NCBI GenBank assembly: GCA_021772095.1
Contig: JADYXR010000143.1
Location: 1 to 54,972 of the forward strand
Source: Candidatus Obscuribacter sp.
GTDB lineage: Bacteria; Cyanobacteriota; Vampirovibrionia; Obscuribacterales; Obscuribacteraceae
Reading direction: 5' to 3'
Length of the DNA stretch: 54,972 bases
The notes under the pieces were generated by a model that saw only the letters and a program-made list of their open reading frames with translations, was not told where the DNA came from and searched no databases. Within the stretch, counting starts at the first letter, position 1. The number at the start of each line of letters is the position of its first letter. This document shows, piece by piece, positions 1-8,810 of this stretch. Made by a program: the position numbers and the translations under genes.

Positions 1-641
1 ACTCCCGGCGTGAAGTTGAAGTCATGCTTTTTATCGCTATCCAACGCCATAAATTCTTGACCATCAAGCGCAAAAATGGCATGAGCAACGGTTCCGACCG
101 TCTCGCCTGATTCTTCACCATGCTTGTACATGCTTTCGATTTTCGAATTTTCGAACAACGAAATATAATATTCGATCGCCTCTTCAGCCTTACCATGCTG
201 TTCTCCGACGAACATCAAATAAGGACAAATTTTGGGCTCGCGCTTTGCGAGGTTCAACTGCCACGAACAACCAAAGCGATCGTTTACCCAACCATATTTT
301 TCGCTGAACGGATACTTGCCCAATTCCATGAGCACCTTGCCACCATTGGACAACTTTTTGTACAGCTCGTCGATTTCATCTGGGTCATCGGAGCTCACGG
401 AGAATGAGATGGCGGGCGTCATTTTGTAATGCGGTCCACCGTTTAACGCGAGAAATTCAAACCCTTCCACTTCGAAAATCATCGTCATTACTGCGCCTTT
501 CGGTTTGCCTGACGATTTGGAACTAGCCTCACCATAATGCGATGTTGCCTTGAGTTTCGAATTTTTGAAAGTCGATGTGTAGAACTCGACTGCCTCTTCA
601 ACGTTGTCGTCGAACCACAAGCATGGCGTAATTTTTTGCAT
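1..641 (-). CDS. VOC-family (PhnB/glyoxalase-fold) protein, 3' end outside window
   Basis: This gene runs off the left edge, so only the first 213 codons are visible. The protein opens with MQKITPCLWFDDNVEEAVEF and contains two similar halves: the opening resembles PYLMFVGEQHGKAEEAIEYY about 140 residues later, and GFEFLALNGG resembles GQEFMALDSD. Two tandem beta-alpha-beta-beta-beta modules of this kind are the pattern of the PhnB/3-demethylubiquinone-like branch of the vicinal oxygen chelate superfamily. Members of that branch are soluble cytoplasmic proteins, often of unknown substrate. The start ATG at 641 is preceded by GAGGA at about six bases. The substrate cannot be told from sequence. 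Confidence 0.85.
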   Translation of the reverse strand, partial: MQKITPCLWFDDNVEEAVEFYTSTFKNSKLKATSHYGEASSKSSGKPKGAVMTMIFEVEGFEFLALNGGPHYKMTPAISFSVSSDDPDEIDELYKKLSNGGKVLMELGKYPFSEKYGWVNDRFGCSWQLNLAKREPKICPYLMFVGEQHGKAEEAIEYYISLFENSKIESMYKHGEESGETVGTVAHAIFALDGQEFMALDSDKKHDFNFTPG

Positions 642-882
642 GGCGGAATCCTCACTGGTCGCGTAGATGAAAACGCTTCCTATATAGTGGGAAACGTGAT
701 CTGTTTGGTGCGGTTATTCTATCAAGATCGTGATGCCAAGTATGATACCAATGCAAATTTTGGATTTTATTCCGCGGTTTTGAATGCTTGGAGCAATAAA
801 CGGTTGATTAACTGTTTCAGTTCGACCCAATTCGATTTGCCCAACTGTTTGAATAGGAGCACAGACATCACGGGTGATCAAA
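642..882. other. Divergent intergenic region
   Basis: This 241-base spacer separates the VOC gene (leftward) from the SHOCT gene (rightward) and must hold the promoters for both. I see no hexamer pair good enough to name and no conserved RNA structure. A plus-strand open frame across it is a shadow of the neighbouring genes. Confidence 0.5.
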
Positions 883-1257
883 ATGACAGAAGAACAAAAC
901 CGCACAGCCGCAGCCGTCCACAAAAAAGAGAACGACAAATCCGCACAACTGGCAGGCACCGGAGCAGGCGTAATTGCCGGAGCCCAGGTCGGAACGTTGC
1001 TATTGCCCATACCAATCGTGGGAACCTTCACCGGCGCTCTGGTCGGTGGATTAATCGGAACTAAGATCGGCAAGCGATTTGGCGGCGCGCTCTTAGACAA
1101 GATGTCGCCGGTCGAGGAGTGCCTCGATGCGTCTCGCCCAGGCGCTGCGAAGTCGAATGTTCCTGCAGAGCTTGAACGACTCGGACAACTTCGCGCGGCA
1201 GGCGTCATCGACGAAGACGAATTCAAAGCTGCTAAAGCAAAATTGCTCGGACTCTAA
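883..1257 (+). CDS. Glycine-zipper protein with C-terminal SHOCT domain
   Basis: A protein of about 124 residues. The middle has a Gly/Ala-rich hydrophobic stretch (GTGAGVIAGAQVGTLLLPIP, then GTFTGALVGGLIGTKIG) of glycine-zipper type, likely membrane-inserting. The end (ELERLGQLRAAGVIDEDEF, then KAAKAKLL) is a typical SHOCT motif, a short helical module usually at protein C-termini and thought to mediate oligomerisation. I chose the ATG at 883 because GGGTGA lies five bases upstream; a GTG at 874 would add three residues. The stop overlaps the stop of the convergent hydrolase gene by three bases. The role is unknown; membrane association is inferred. Confidence 0.75.
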   Translation: MTEEQNRTAAAVHKKENDKSAQLAGTGAGVIAGAQVGTLLLPIPIVGTFTGALVGGLIGTKIGKRFGGALLDKMSPVEECLDASRPGAAKSNVPAELERLGQLRAAGVIDEDEFKAAKAKLLGL

Positions 1258-2273
1258 CGCAAACCGATTTCGTCCAAACTCATGATTTGTTTTGCCGGTT
1301 TCCAGTTTTTCTCTAATAGCCGCAGAAACAATTCTGTTTTGAATCCGGACATATCGTGGACAAGCGCTCCGCTGGCTCCGTCACTGGTTTGCGTCTTGTC
1401 CATTATTATGGTGCCACGGCCTAATGTGACTACAATGTCCAACGCTTCTTGCGGTGTGACCAACTCATCGGTACTAAATCTGGTATCACCCCAGGCGCAT
1501 ACAAAAATAAACTGAATGTGTTCCGGCATCACATTCTTCGGTTCGTGGATCCTGTTGTAAGCCTCTTCCAGACTGAGTGTGTTAACAGCAGGTTCACCGA
1601 TGTTCACGCGCTCTTTCGCCCAATCGGTATCGAGATAATCATGCCATTGCATCAAAATCGCATCCTCTGGAATGCGCACTCTACCAGTGGCACCAGCGAG
1701 TGATACCATTCGGTGAATTTTCTTCAGATGTGGTGACTTCCGGAGAGTCAGCTCATGCAAGGACCACAACAATGCAAGAGCGCCAAAGGAATGACCGCCA
1801 ACAACAATCTCATCGAATGCCGAGCCTAGCGCTTGTACAGCAATATAAGGTTCAATCAGCCAATCGACAATCGTGTATTCCGGCTTTTCACCGAGAACTT
1901 CCTGATCCTTCTTCGCCCGCTTCTGGCGCGGTTCGCAACTAATGTAATAGTCAGAGTGCGGTCCATTCAAAATGGTGCCATTGTGCCGAATGGTTAAAAC
2001 AGCGTAACCTGCAGCGAGAAATTTTTGCAATCGTTGTGACTCGAAATCGGTCGCACCACCGCCTGGAAAGCCGGGCGCGAAGATGAAGAGCTTCGATGCT
2101 TTGATTTCCGGGAAATGCAATTTGCCTTCGACTGCGCCAGCATCGGCTGTCAGTCGCACCCACCAGGCGCGCCCGTCGTCGGACAAAGAAATCACACCTG
2201 TCGGATCGATTCCCAGCTCGCCGCCCAGGCCGAGCGACTTGTATAATTTTTCGAGTGTTGCCATGGTTTTCAT
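1254..2273 (-). CDS. Alpha/beta hydrolase
   Basis: A protein of 339 residues with an alpha/beta-hydrolase pattern. The nucleophile elbow GGHSFG puts Ser at about residue 162. An Asp in CAWGDTRF (about 263) and a His in ALVHDMSG (about 306) are correctly ordered candidates for the rest of the triad. Earlier, FAPGFPGGG is a plausible oxyanion-hole loop and AGYAVLTIRHNGT the usual strand 4 region. There is no signal peptide, so it is probably cytosolic. The start has GGAG six bases upstream. The substrate (ester, lactone or peptide) cannot be assigned. It lies 27 bases downstream of the broken GH16 gene on the same strand. Confidence 0.85.
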   Translation of the reverse strand: MKTMATLEKLYKSLGLGGELGIDPTGVISLSDDGRAWWVRLTADAGAVEGKLHFPEIKASKLFIFAPGFPGGGATDFESQRLQKFLAAGYAVLTIRHNGTILNGPHSDYYISCEPRQKRAKKDQEVLGEKPEYTIVDWLIEPYIAVQALGSAFDEIVVGGHSFGALALLWSLHELTLRKSPHLKKIHRMVSLAGATGRVRIPEDAILMQWHDYLDTDWAKERVNIGEPAVNTLSLEEAYNRIHEPKNVMPEHIQFIFVCAWGDTRFSTDELVTPQEALDIVVTLGRGTIIMDKTQTSDGASGALVHDMSGFKTELFLRLLEKNWKPAKQIMSLDEIGLR

Positions 2274-2300
2274 TTTGACTCCACAGGCATTATTCTTCGG

Positions 2301-2689
2301 TTAGTCAGCCACCGTCAAGCGTTTATAAACGCGCACGTAATCAACAACCATTTCTCCTGGAAACTCGGTCGTCGCATCCGGGCTGCCCGGCAAATCCCCA
2401 CCGACTGCCAAGTTTAACACCAGGTACATTTTTTCATGCGGCAGACCGTCATGAGATGTCGAAATCTTCTTGCCATCGACATAGCAGACAATTTCCTTTT
2501 CATTCCATATTCCCGAGAGGTCATGAACCTCTTCGGAGAAATCCGGATGCGTCTCGTAATTCTTCGGACCATGCCACGGATGAAATCCATTCACATGTTT
2601 TCCGGAGTATTGGTGACTTGCAGAATCTCAGGCTTATCTCCCAAAATCTCAAACCAATCAATTTCCGGCGGCTTATAAGCTCTGGTCTG
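2301..2689 (-). pseudogene. Remnant of GH16 endo-beta-glucanase (laminarinase-like)
   Basis: Two minus-strand frames together encode the C-terminal half of a glycoside hydrolase family 16 enzyme. The first frame (about 2600-2689) holds the GH16 catalytic signature EIDWFE (2648-2665) and continues GDKPEILQVTN. It then shifts into the frame that reads YSGKHVNGFHPWHGP, then NLAVGGDLPGSP and ends VDYVRVYKR, the normal GH16 C-terminus. The frame change lies near 2608-2625. An in-frame TAG at 2690-2692 and the start of the divergent gene at 2703 show that the N-terminal half, with the signal peptide, is gone. GH16 enzymes cut beta-1,3/1,4-glucans. A GTG at 2594 could start a 97-residue fragment, but without the catalytic Glu pair it would be inactive. 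Confidence 0.85.
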
Positions 2690-2702
2690 CTAAGCTATTG
2701 CG

Positions 2703-3530
2703 ATGCCGAAAGTTAAAAGAACAATTCTGTTGGCAGCCGCTAGTGTGGCGGTTTTACTTCTGCTGGGAAGCCGGGTTGCTTCTGATGCGCTCATGCATTC
2801 TGTTCGTACGCTATTTAAAACGAACGGCAAGCCGCATGTGATGCTCTGGGCATGGGAAACACCGAGTGATTTGAGATGGGCGGATCCAAACGAAATTGGT
2901 GTTGCTTTTCTTGCGAACACCATCACTCTGTATGAGAATCGCATCTGGATGAAACCACGGATGCAACCGCTGAAGGTGGCACCGAATACATTTCTGACAG
3001 CAGTGGTGCGATTGGAACGGAGTCGCGATCGAGCACCGTCATTGTCGGAAGAGCAAATGGATAGGGTTGTCGCTGCCGTGTTGCAGCACTCAGAAGTGTC
3101 CGGAGTGAAAGCTGTGCAGATCGACTTCGATGCGCGCGTTTCGGAGAGACCGTTTTATCGAGGGTTGCTCTCCAAGCTGCGCAAACAGCTTCCAGCAGAG
3201 AAAGAGCTTTCAATGACGGCGCTCGCATCATGGTGCATAGGCGATCGGTGGCTCGAAGGAACGGCTGCTGATGAGGTGGTGCCTATGTTTTTCAGTATGG
3301 GTGCCGACGAGGAGAACGTGGTTTCGTATTTACGAAACGGTCGCACAGTGCATAGCTTCAACAGACAAAAGGCGATTGGCTTGGCACAAAGCGCTGATAA
3401 AGTGAATGAAGCTTTGGCTGGAAAAACTGGAAGTGCAACGCTTAAAAATCGGACTATATATCTTTTTTCAGCGAGAAGCTGGACGAAGAACAGGACAGAT
3501 CGCCTACTTCGGAGTGTCGGAATAAAATGA
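2703..3530 (+). CDS. DUF3142-like exported protein
   Basis: A protein of 275 residues. A hydrophobic N-terminus (VKRTILLAAASVAVLLLLG) is a signal peptide or membrane anchor. The body matches my memory of DUF3142: VMLWAWETPSDLRWADP, GVAFLANTITL, VQIDFDARVSERPFYRGLL, LSMTALASWCIGD and VVPMFFSMG. The IDFDA...R..Y...L pattern resembles the strand end of a TIM-barrel glycosidase-like fold, but no activity is established. The start is 13 bases from the broken GH16 gene and has a weak ribosome site. It is followed closely by the 890-residue gene, so the two are probably co-transcribed. Confidence 0.7.
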   Translation: MPKVKRTILLAAASVAVLLLLGSRVASDALMHSVRTLFKTNGKPHVMLWAWETPSDLRWADPNEIGVAFLANTITLYENRIWMKPRMQPLKVAPNTFLTAVVRLERSRDRAPSLSEEQMDRVVAAVLQHSEVSGVKAVQIDFDARVSERPFYRGLLSKLRKQLPAEKELSMTALASWCIGDRWLEGTAADEVVPMFFSMGADEENVVSYLRNGRTVHSFNRQKAIGLAQSADKVNEALAGKTGSATLKNRTIYLFSARSWTKNRTDRLLRSVGIK

Positions 3531-3565
3531 ATGTGAATCGCGTGGTATCACAAGGAGCAAGTAAA

Positions 3566-6238
3566 TTGAATAAGGGAAAGAAGCGCGCGATTTTCACAGC
3601 AATGATTGCTTGTGTTTTGTCCTCAATGGATTCGAATCCATCACTGGCTTGCGGTCCATTCTCGAAGTGGGCAGAGTTCTCATTGAAACAGCATCCGGAC
3701 TTTCCTCTGCAGATTTACGCCGCCGGACAGCTTGGGATTATCAAGCCCGATTACGCCCGCTCATATTTAGTGGTGGCATATCGATACCTTAGTGGTATCA
3801 AAACTTCACCTGAAAAGCAAAAAGAAATTGTCGCGTTGTGGCAACACCGAATGAGCACAACTGACACCGATCTGCAAAAGGCTGTTGAACAGTGGACGGC
3901 CGAACGGACGAAAATTAAAAGCGCTCCACTTAAAGACGTAAACGTCTACGACGCGAATAACTTTGCTTATTACGTCAAGTACAACGCAGCTTCATTCACA
4001 ATGGCTACAGAAACTTTGAAGAGCAAAATTTCGAAGTATGGAGTTGACGATAGCCGAGTAAAAGATTGGGTGTTGGCACAAGATTTCGTTTTTGGAGTTA
4101 GTAGCGACCCCTTCAAAGAAGACAAGGCGGATACTACGTCTTCGTCGGCACCGGATGCTGACCCAGAGTCGCGTGCCGATCGAAATTATCAGATTGCCTG
4201 CAAACGTTTTTACGAAGACAAGTACGATGACGCGATCGAGAAGTTCTTGGCGATCGCGAAAGACACGACATCTCCATGGCGGGTCTGGGGAAATTATCTG
4301 GCGGCCCGAGCATATTGTCGACGGGGGACACTTGGAGACACGCCTGTAGTCGCTGATTTGAACAAAGCGAAGTCGCTGCTTGATGAGATTATTCAATCAA
4401 ATGATCAGTCGAAGCTGCACCAGTCCGCAAAAAATCTCAATCACTTTATAGAATATCGACTCGATCCGGAAAATCGTGCCAAGCAGGTAATTGCTGCGTT
4501 GTTGAGCGAAGGAGACAAATCAAATTTCACCGAAGATCTTGGCGACTACACGATTATTTTGGACAAAATTGTCACGAAGAAAGAAGAAGCCAAAGAGCAA
4601 CCGACCAGTTTTCTAAACAACAATGGCAATACTGAGCCGCCAGGAACCACTGGTAATGCGAACGTTCTTAAAAGCCAAATTAACGGTTCTGATCAGCCGG
4701 GGTCGAGCAGTGATCTTCCATCTACTAATAGAACGAATGCCATCGCAAGCGATTCTGGAAAAGATTCTTTTTACAGCGCTGCTGCACTAATTGCGTTGAC
4801 GTTTTTTGGCACGCACCTGATGTGGTGGCGCCCTAAAGGCAAGGGCACTGGAGTCAGCCGGTTCACAACCATCTCAGTCATATTATCGCTATCTGTATTT
4901 TCCTGTGCCATCGCTTCTTGCGCGCAACAAAGCACAACTTCCACCACTACCACTAGTTCAACGTCTACTCCTGTATCACCGGTGAATCAGGCGTCTCCAA
5001 CACCACGATTAGCGGCAGATTTGGTACTAAACGATGAACTCACCACCTGGCTGAATAATTTTCAAGACGTCACACCCGAAGCAACAGATAAAGCTTTTTC
5101 AGAATGGAAGAACTCGAAGTCGCTACCGTGGTTGGTATCAGTAATCTCTCACATCAAAGGCACTGACACGCGTAAGGACGAAGTGCTTGCGGCTGCAGGT
5201 GAAGTGCCTGGCGACTCTCCTGCTTATTTCACAATTGCATATCACAGAATTCGACTCTTAAAAGAAGCTGGCAAAACAAAAGAATCGGCCTCGAGTTTGC
5301 TTGCACTTTTAAAAGAAGCGAACGATAAGCTTCCTCCCAGCAGTCGCAATTTGCTATTCATTTTAGGCGTCGGAATCGTTGACTCCTTGCCCGAGTTCAC
5401 CAAAATGGCGGCGCCGAGTCCCGCTCTGGAATGTATGGAATACGAAGAAATACCGGAGCCTGCCGATGACATTGAGAAAGCAATCCGCACCGGTAAATTC
5501 CTCACCTATCCAGGTTGCCTCACTGCGCAAGCCGCCAACATCATTAATGAAGCTGCGCCTCTGTCGACACTAGTCACACTGTCCCAAGACTCTACACTGC
5601 CCGCGCCAGTCCGATTGGATATCGCACAAGCCGCGTGGGTTCGAAGTGTTCTGCTCAAAGACGAGAAGACGGCAATGATACTGTCGCCGGTGCTATCGAA
5701 ATTGCGCCCGCAGCTTGCTAAAGCAATTAGCGCCTACGATGCGGCCAGTACTGGAGCGGAAAAAGAATTTGCTGCTCTATCCGCGATTCTGCACAATCCT
5801 GCAATGCGTCCATATGTGACCTCCGGACTCGAACGCGAAACGGCTTTCGACAAGATCGACAACTATCGAGACAACTGGTGGTGCGCCGCGCCGCCAACAA
5901 TCAATCACGGTCACGAAACGGATTATGACGTTAAAAAGGCTGAACCGCCTGCGGTGGCGTTCTTAACCGAAGCAGAAAAGAAGAAAGGCATCAAGGAGTT
6001 TTCCGATATTAAGGCCATGGGGACAGCACCTAATATGATCGCTCAGAGAGTTTTAAATTTCACGAAGGCAAAACCGCAAGACCCACGGAATCCGGAGGTG
6101 TTGCACCTTGTCGTGACCTCCACTAGATACGGTTGCACTGACGAAACTACAACGCCATTTTCGAAGCAAGCATTCCAGGAATTGCACAAGAAATATCCCG
6201 GCAACCCGTGGACTGCAAAAACCAAGTTTTGGTTCTAG
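3566..6238 (+). CDS. Large extracytoplasmic protein with a central membrane hairpin
   Basis: About 890 residues. I prefer TTG at 3566 because AAGGAG lies eight bases upstream and it places the signal peptide (KKRAIFTAMIACVLSS) at the very N-terminus; an ATG at 3527 would overlap the upstream stop by four bases. After the signal comes LACGPFSKWAEF and an alpha-helical, TPR-like region. In the middle, near 4775-4830 and 4857-4920, are two hydrophobic segments flanking a basic loop (RPKGKGTGVSR). The second, LSLSVFSCAIASC, looks like a lipoprotein signal, and a Ser/Thr-rich linker follows. The second half is again helical. Topology suggests both halves sit outside the cytoplasmic membrane. The function is unknown. 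Confidence 0.75.
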   Translation: MNKGKKRAIFTAMIACVLSSMDSNPSLACGPFSKWAEFSLKQHPDFPLQIYAAGQLGIIKPDYARSYLVVAYRYLSGIKTSPEKQKEIVALWQHRMSTTDTDLQKAVEQWTAERTKIKSAPLKDVNVYDANNFAYYVKYNAASFTMATETLKSKISKYGVDDSRVKDWVLAQDFVFGVSSDPFKEDKADTTSSSAPDADPESRADRNYQIACKRFYEDKYDDAIEKFLAIAKDTTSPWRVWGNYLAARAYCRRGTLGDTPVVADLNKAKSLLDEIIQSNDQSKLHQSAKNLNHFIEYRLDPENRAKQVIAALLSEGDKSNFTEDLGDYTIILDKIVTKKEEAKEQPTSFLNNNGNTEPPGTTGNANVLKSQINGSDQPGSSSDLPSTNRTNAIASDSGKDSFYSAAALIALTFFGTHLMWWRPKGKGTGVSRFTTISVILSLSVFSCAIASCAQQSTTSTTTTSSTSTPVSPVNQASPTPRLAADLVLNDELTTWLNNFQDVTPEATDKAFSEWKNSKSLPWLVSVISHIKGTDTRKDEVLAAAGEVPGDSPAYFTIAYHRIRLLKEAGKTKESASSLLALLKEANDKLPPSSRNLLFILGVGIVDSLPEFTKMAAPSPALECMEYEEIPEPADDIEKAIRTGKFLTYPGCLTAQAANIINEAAPLSTLVTLSQDSTLPAPVRLDIAQAAWVRSVLLKDEKTAMILSPVLSKLRPQLAKAISAYDAASTGAEKEFAALSAILHNPAMRPYVTSGLERETAFDKIDNYRDNWWCAAPPTINHGHETDYDVKKAEPPAVAFLTEAEKKKGIKEFSDIKAMGTAPNMIAQRVLNFTKAKPQDPRNPEVLHLVVTSTRYGCTDETTTPFSKQAFQELHKKYPGNPWTAKTKFWF

Positions 6239-6256
6239 CTTCAGCAAGAATGACGA

Positions 6257-7006
6257 CTAGAGTGGCTTGAACGAACTGTTGATCTCGTCAGTCTTCCGCT
6301 GGTAGGTGTCCGCTTCTTTTGGACGATGTTGCTTGCGCCGTAGTTGTGCGTAGCTGGAATAAGCCGACATCAAAGAGAGTTTGTCTGCGACATCGTTGGG
6401 TCCTTTCAGCGCAATCAGTCGTTTGATATGTGCTTCAACAATCGCTAGCTCATTGTTTTCGAGTTCTGCGGAGATCAACTGTGGAAGCAGCTCTTGAAGC
6501 GTTTCTTCGTACGGCATCGGAACGCGCACCACTTCGGCAGATACGGTTCCATCACCATGATCCGTTTCGATCATTCGCTCAGGCCGCCTCGCGGACGGTG
6601 GCGTCGGTTTTAAGGTGGTATCAACAACAAAGAGAGCTTGCTTCAGTGTTTTCGAGGCATCAGCGAAACGGCCGGCTCGATTGTAGAACATTCCTAAACC
6701 GATTAAACTACCTGCGTACTGGGCGCCGGATTTACCTTTCTTCGCCGCTGCTTTAACGGAGTCCAAATATAACGCTTCACTCTCGGGTGCGCCCTCTGAT
6801 CCCTCGGATGAGCCTGGTATGCCGCCTGGTATGCCGCCTGGTATGCCGCCTGGCGACGCTTCGCTGCCCCCGCTCGATCCCGGATCTTGTGCGTACGAAA
6901 ACGGCGCCGACGCTAACCACGCGAAAAGACTAAGCGCAATCGATGCCACTACCAACCTGGTGCCTTGTCGCTTGCTCGCGAAAAATTTCCGACTCGTGCT
7001 CTGCAT
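6257..7006 (-). CDS. Secreted protein with TPR-like helices and a GGIP repeat
   Basis: About 249 residues. A clear Sec signal peptide (VVASIALSLFAWLASAPFSY, then AQ) is followed by a Gly/Pro/Ser-rich stretch with three copies of GGIP. The remainder is helical, with TPR-like phrases such as LIGLGMFYNRAGRFADASKT and SAYSSYAQLRRKQHRPKEAD. I chose the ATG at 7006; a TTG at 7015 is also open. It follows the gene at 7044-7664 by about 37 bases on the same strand, so they may form a two-gene operon. It converges on the large protein ending at 6238. No enzymatic motif is seen. Confidence 0.7.
   Translation of the reverse strand: MQSTSRKFFASKRQGTRLVVASIALSLFAWLASAPFSYAQDPGSSGGSEASPGGIPGGIPGGIPGSSEGSEGAPESEALYLDSVKAAAKKGKSGAQYAGSLIGLGMFYNRAGRFADASKTLKQALFVVDTTLKPTPPSARRPERMIETDHGDGTVSAEVVRVPMPYEETLQELLPQLISAELENNELAIVEAHIKRLIALKGPNDVADKLSLMSAYSSYAQLRRKQHRPKEADTYQRKTDEINSSFKPL
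6819..6854. repeat. 12-base tandem repeat, three units, inside a coding region
   Basis: Three consecutive copies of ATGCCGCCTGGT (the last ends in C) lie in frame within the secreted protein gene, with a degenerate fourth unit just before (6807-6818). On the minus strand they encode the GGIP repeat. Copy-number change would keep the reading frame. Confidence 0.9.
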
Positions 7007-7043
7007 ATCAACCAACTTTTGAAATTATTTTTGTTATGTCTGT

Positions 7044-7664
7044 CTATTTGCGTGCGTTAATCTTGATCCACTGAGCTTTGGTCCGTTTGACTAACTCAGA
7101 TTTATAACCTTCCGCAGAAGCGTACCGCTGCACTTCAGCAGCGTTAAGATTCAATATTTGCGAACCCTGGCTAGTCGCTTTTTTCCAAGCTTGATTGGAA
7201 TTGAAAAGCCAGATTCCAACCACCTCCAGTGAACCGTTTGTTTTTACAGAACCGAGCTTTACTAGTGCGTCGGCGTCCTTCAGTAGCTTTAAACCTTTGA
7301 GATACTCTCGCATGCTGAGCCGATAGTTACCGGTAGCGATGCTGTCGCTGTTAGTGTTCTGCGCAAGCAACAGTATGTTGACTGGAAAACGATGCGGTCT
7401 CCCGCCTTCCTGCAGTTCCACTACGAAAGACGGCGAACTTGCGGTAGATGGCTTTGCGGAAGCCGCACTCGACGAAGTTGATTTGCCACCAGGCGCGCGC
7501 GATGCCGGTGATGCGTCTTTAGTATTCGACTCGATTATCTTCCAACTGTTTGAAATCATCCAATAGGTCTCACCCATCGGCACAGGATCCGCAGAAGCCA
7601 TCCTCGGCGTGAGCAATGAAAAGACGAACGAACAAGTTATGGAAAAAATCAGTTTTTTAAACAT
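7044..7664 (-). CDS. Secreted protein of unknown function
   Basis: A protein of 206 residues with a signal peptide (MFKKLIFSITCSFVFSLLTP, cleavage probably after ASA). A Ser/Ala-rich linker (about residues 50-80) precedes a C-terminal domain with SFVVELQEGGRPHRFPVNIL and YRLSMREYLKGLKLL. No known domain or active site is recognised. GGTGA lies a few bases before the ATG. It is followed on the same strand by the TPR-like secreted protein gene, and the two may work together in the envelope; that is inference from position only. Confidence 0.65.
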   Translation of the reverse strand: MFKKLIFSITCSFVFSLLTPRMASADPVPMGETYWMISNSWKIIESNTKDASPASRAPGGKSTSSSAASAKPSTASSPSFVVELQEGGRPHRFPVNILLLAQNTNSDSIATGNYRLSMREYLKGLKLLKDADALVKLGSVKTNGSLEVVGIWLFNSNQAWKKATSQGSQILNLNAAEVQRYASAEGYKSELVKRTKAQWIKINARK

Positions 7665-7746
7665 GAGTCACCGATTGGCGTGAAGGATTCAACAGGATGT
7701 TCGGCACATCGTTCAAGCTTAGTCAATTATAGTTGGTTTGTCGTGT

Positions 7747-8727
7747 TTAGCTAAAACCAAGCACAGGATGCGGAACGTAGGGACTTTCCAGAAGTTCAAT
7801 TTCGTCGGCAGTCAACCTTACATCTACGGATGCGACAGCATCGTCGAGATGGTGAAGTTTAGTCGCGCCGACGATTGGTGCTGCCACTGTATCTTTTTGC
7901 AAGACTCACGCTAACGCAATTTGGGCTCGAGGTAAGTTGCGCTTCGCGGCTATTTCCGCGAGAGTTTCAATAACCTTTTTGTCGGCATCAGCTGCGGTGG
8001 CATAAAGTTTTTTGCCAAATTCATCTGTGGCGGAACGTTCAGTCGTTTCATTCCAATCGCGAGTCAACCGACCCCGCGCCAGCGGACTCCACGGGATGAC
8101 ACCAATGCCTTCTTCTTTACAGAGCGGCAGCATCTCGCGTTCTTCTTCGCGATAGAGAAGATTGACATAGTTTTGCATACTGACAAAACGAGTCCAATTG
8201 TTTTTCTCCGCAACATGCAGCGCCTTAGCGAATTGCCAGGCGTACATCGAAGACGCGCCTATGTAGCGGACTTTGCCTGCTTTAACCAAGTCGTGCAACG
8301 CTTCCATCGTTTCGTCGATAGGTGTTCCGTAATCCCAGCGATGAATTTGATAGAGGTCAATGTAATCGGTTTTCAATCTCGACAAACTATGATCGATCTC
8401 GGACATGATCGCTTTGCGCGACAGACCGGCTCCGTTGGCACCCTTGTGCATTCGCCCGTGCACTTTAGTTGCCAGTACGATCTCGTCTCGCCTGGCAAAA
8501 TCCTTCAAGGCTCGACCGACAATTTCTTCGCTCGATCCATCGGAATAAACATTGGCAGTGTCGAAAAAGTTGATGCCAAGATCCAGCGATTGCTTGATAA
8601 ACTTTCTGCTCTCGTCCTCGCCCAGAGTCCATGAGTGCGCGCCGCGATCGGACTCCCCGTAGCTCATGCAGCCAAGGCATATCCTGGAGACTTCGAGTCC
8701 CGTGCGTCCGAGTTTTACGTAATCCAT
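7747..8727 (-). pseudogene. Aldo/keto reductase (YajO-like) interrupted by in-frame TGA
   Basis: The frame opens at ATG 8727 (AGGA eight bases upstream) and reads MDYVKLGRTGLEVSRICLGC. It contains the aldo/keto reductase catalytic set: Asp and Tyr in FFDTANVYSDG, Lys in LATKVHG and His in LYQIHRWD. At 7906-7908 a TGA follows RAQIALA. The same frame then continues without another stop for 52 codons as VLQKDTVAAPIVGATK and ends VPHPVLGF, with TAA at 7747-7749. In the family the interrupted position is Trp (ALAWLL in E. coli YajO), so a single TGG to TGA change explains it. The full frame of about 326 residues is the normal length. Truncation would remove part of the NADP-binding C-terminus, so the product is probably inactive unless read through. 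Confidence 0.88.
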
Positions 8728-8810
8728 TATTGTTTCCTCGTGCTTTAATCGCCCACTCGTTTTGAACGCGTCGATAAGCTCCCTATTCCTCAGAAAGCTA
8801 TTCATCTAAT

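Noticed and set aside
537..1226. Long overlapping frames on both strands around 0.5-1.2 kb.
   Set aside because: Their translations are low-quality shadows of the VOC and SHOCT genes.
7747..8727. Genetic-code change with UGA read as Trp.
   Set aside because: Several intact genes in the window end in TGA with no family similarity beyond, so UGA is a normal stop here.
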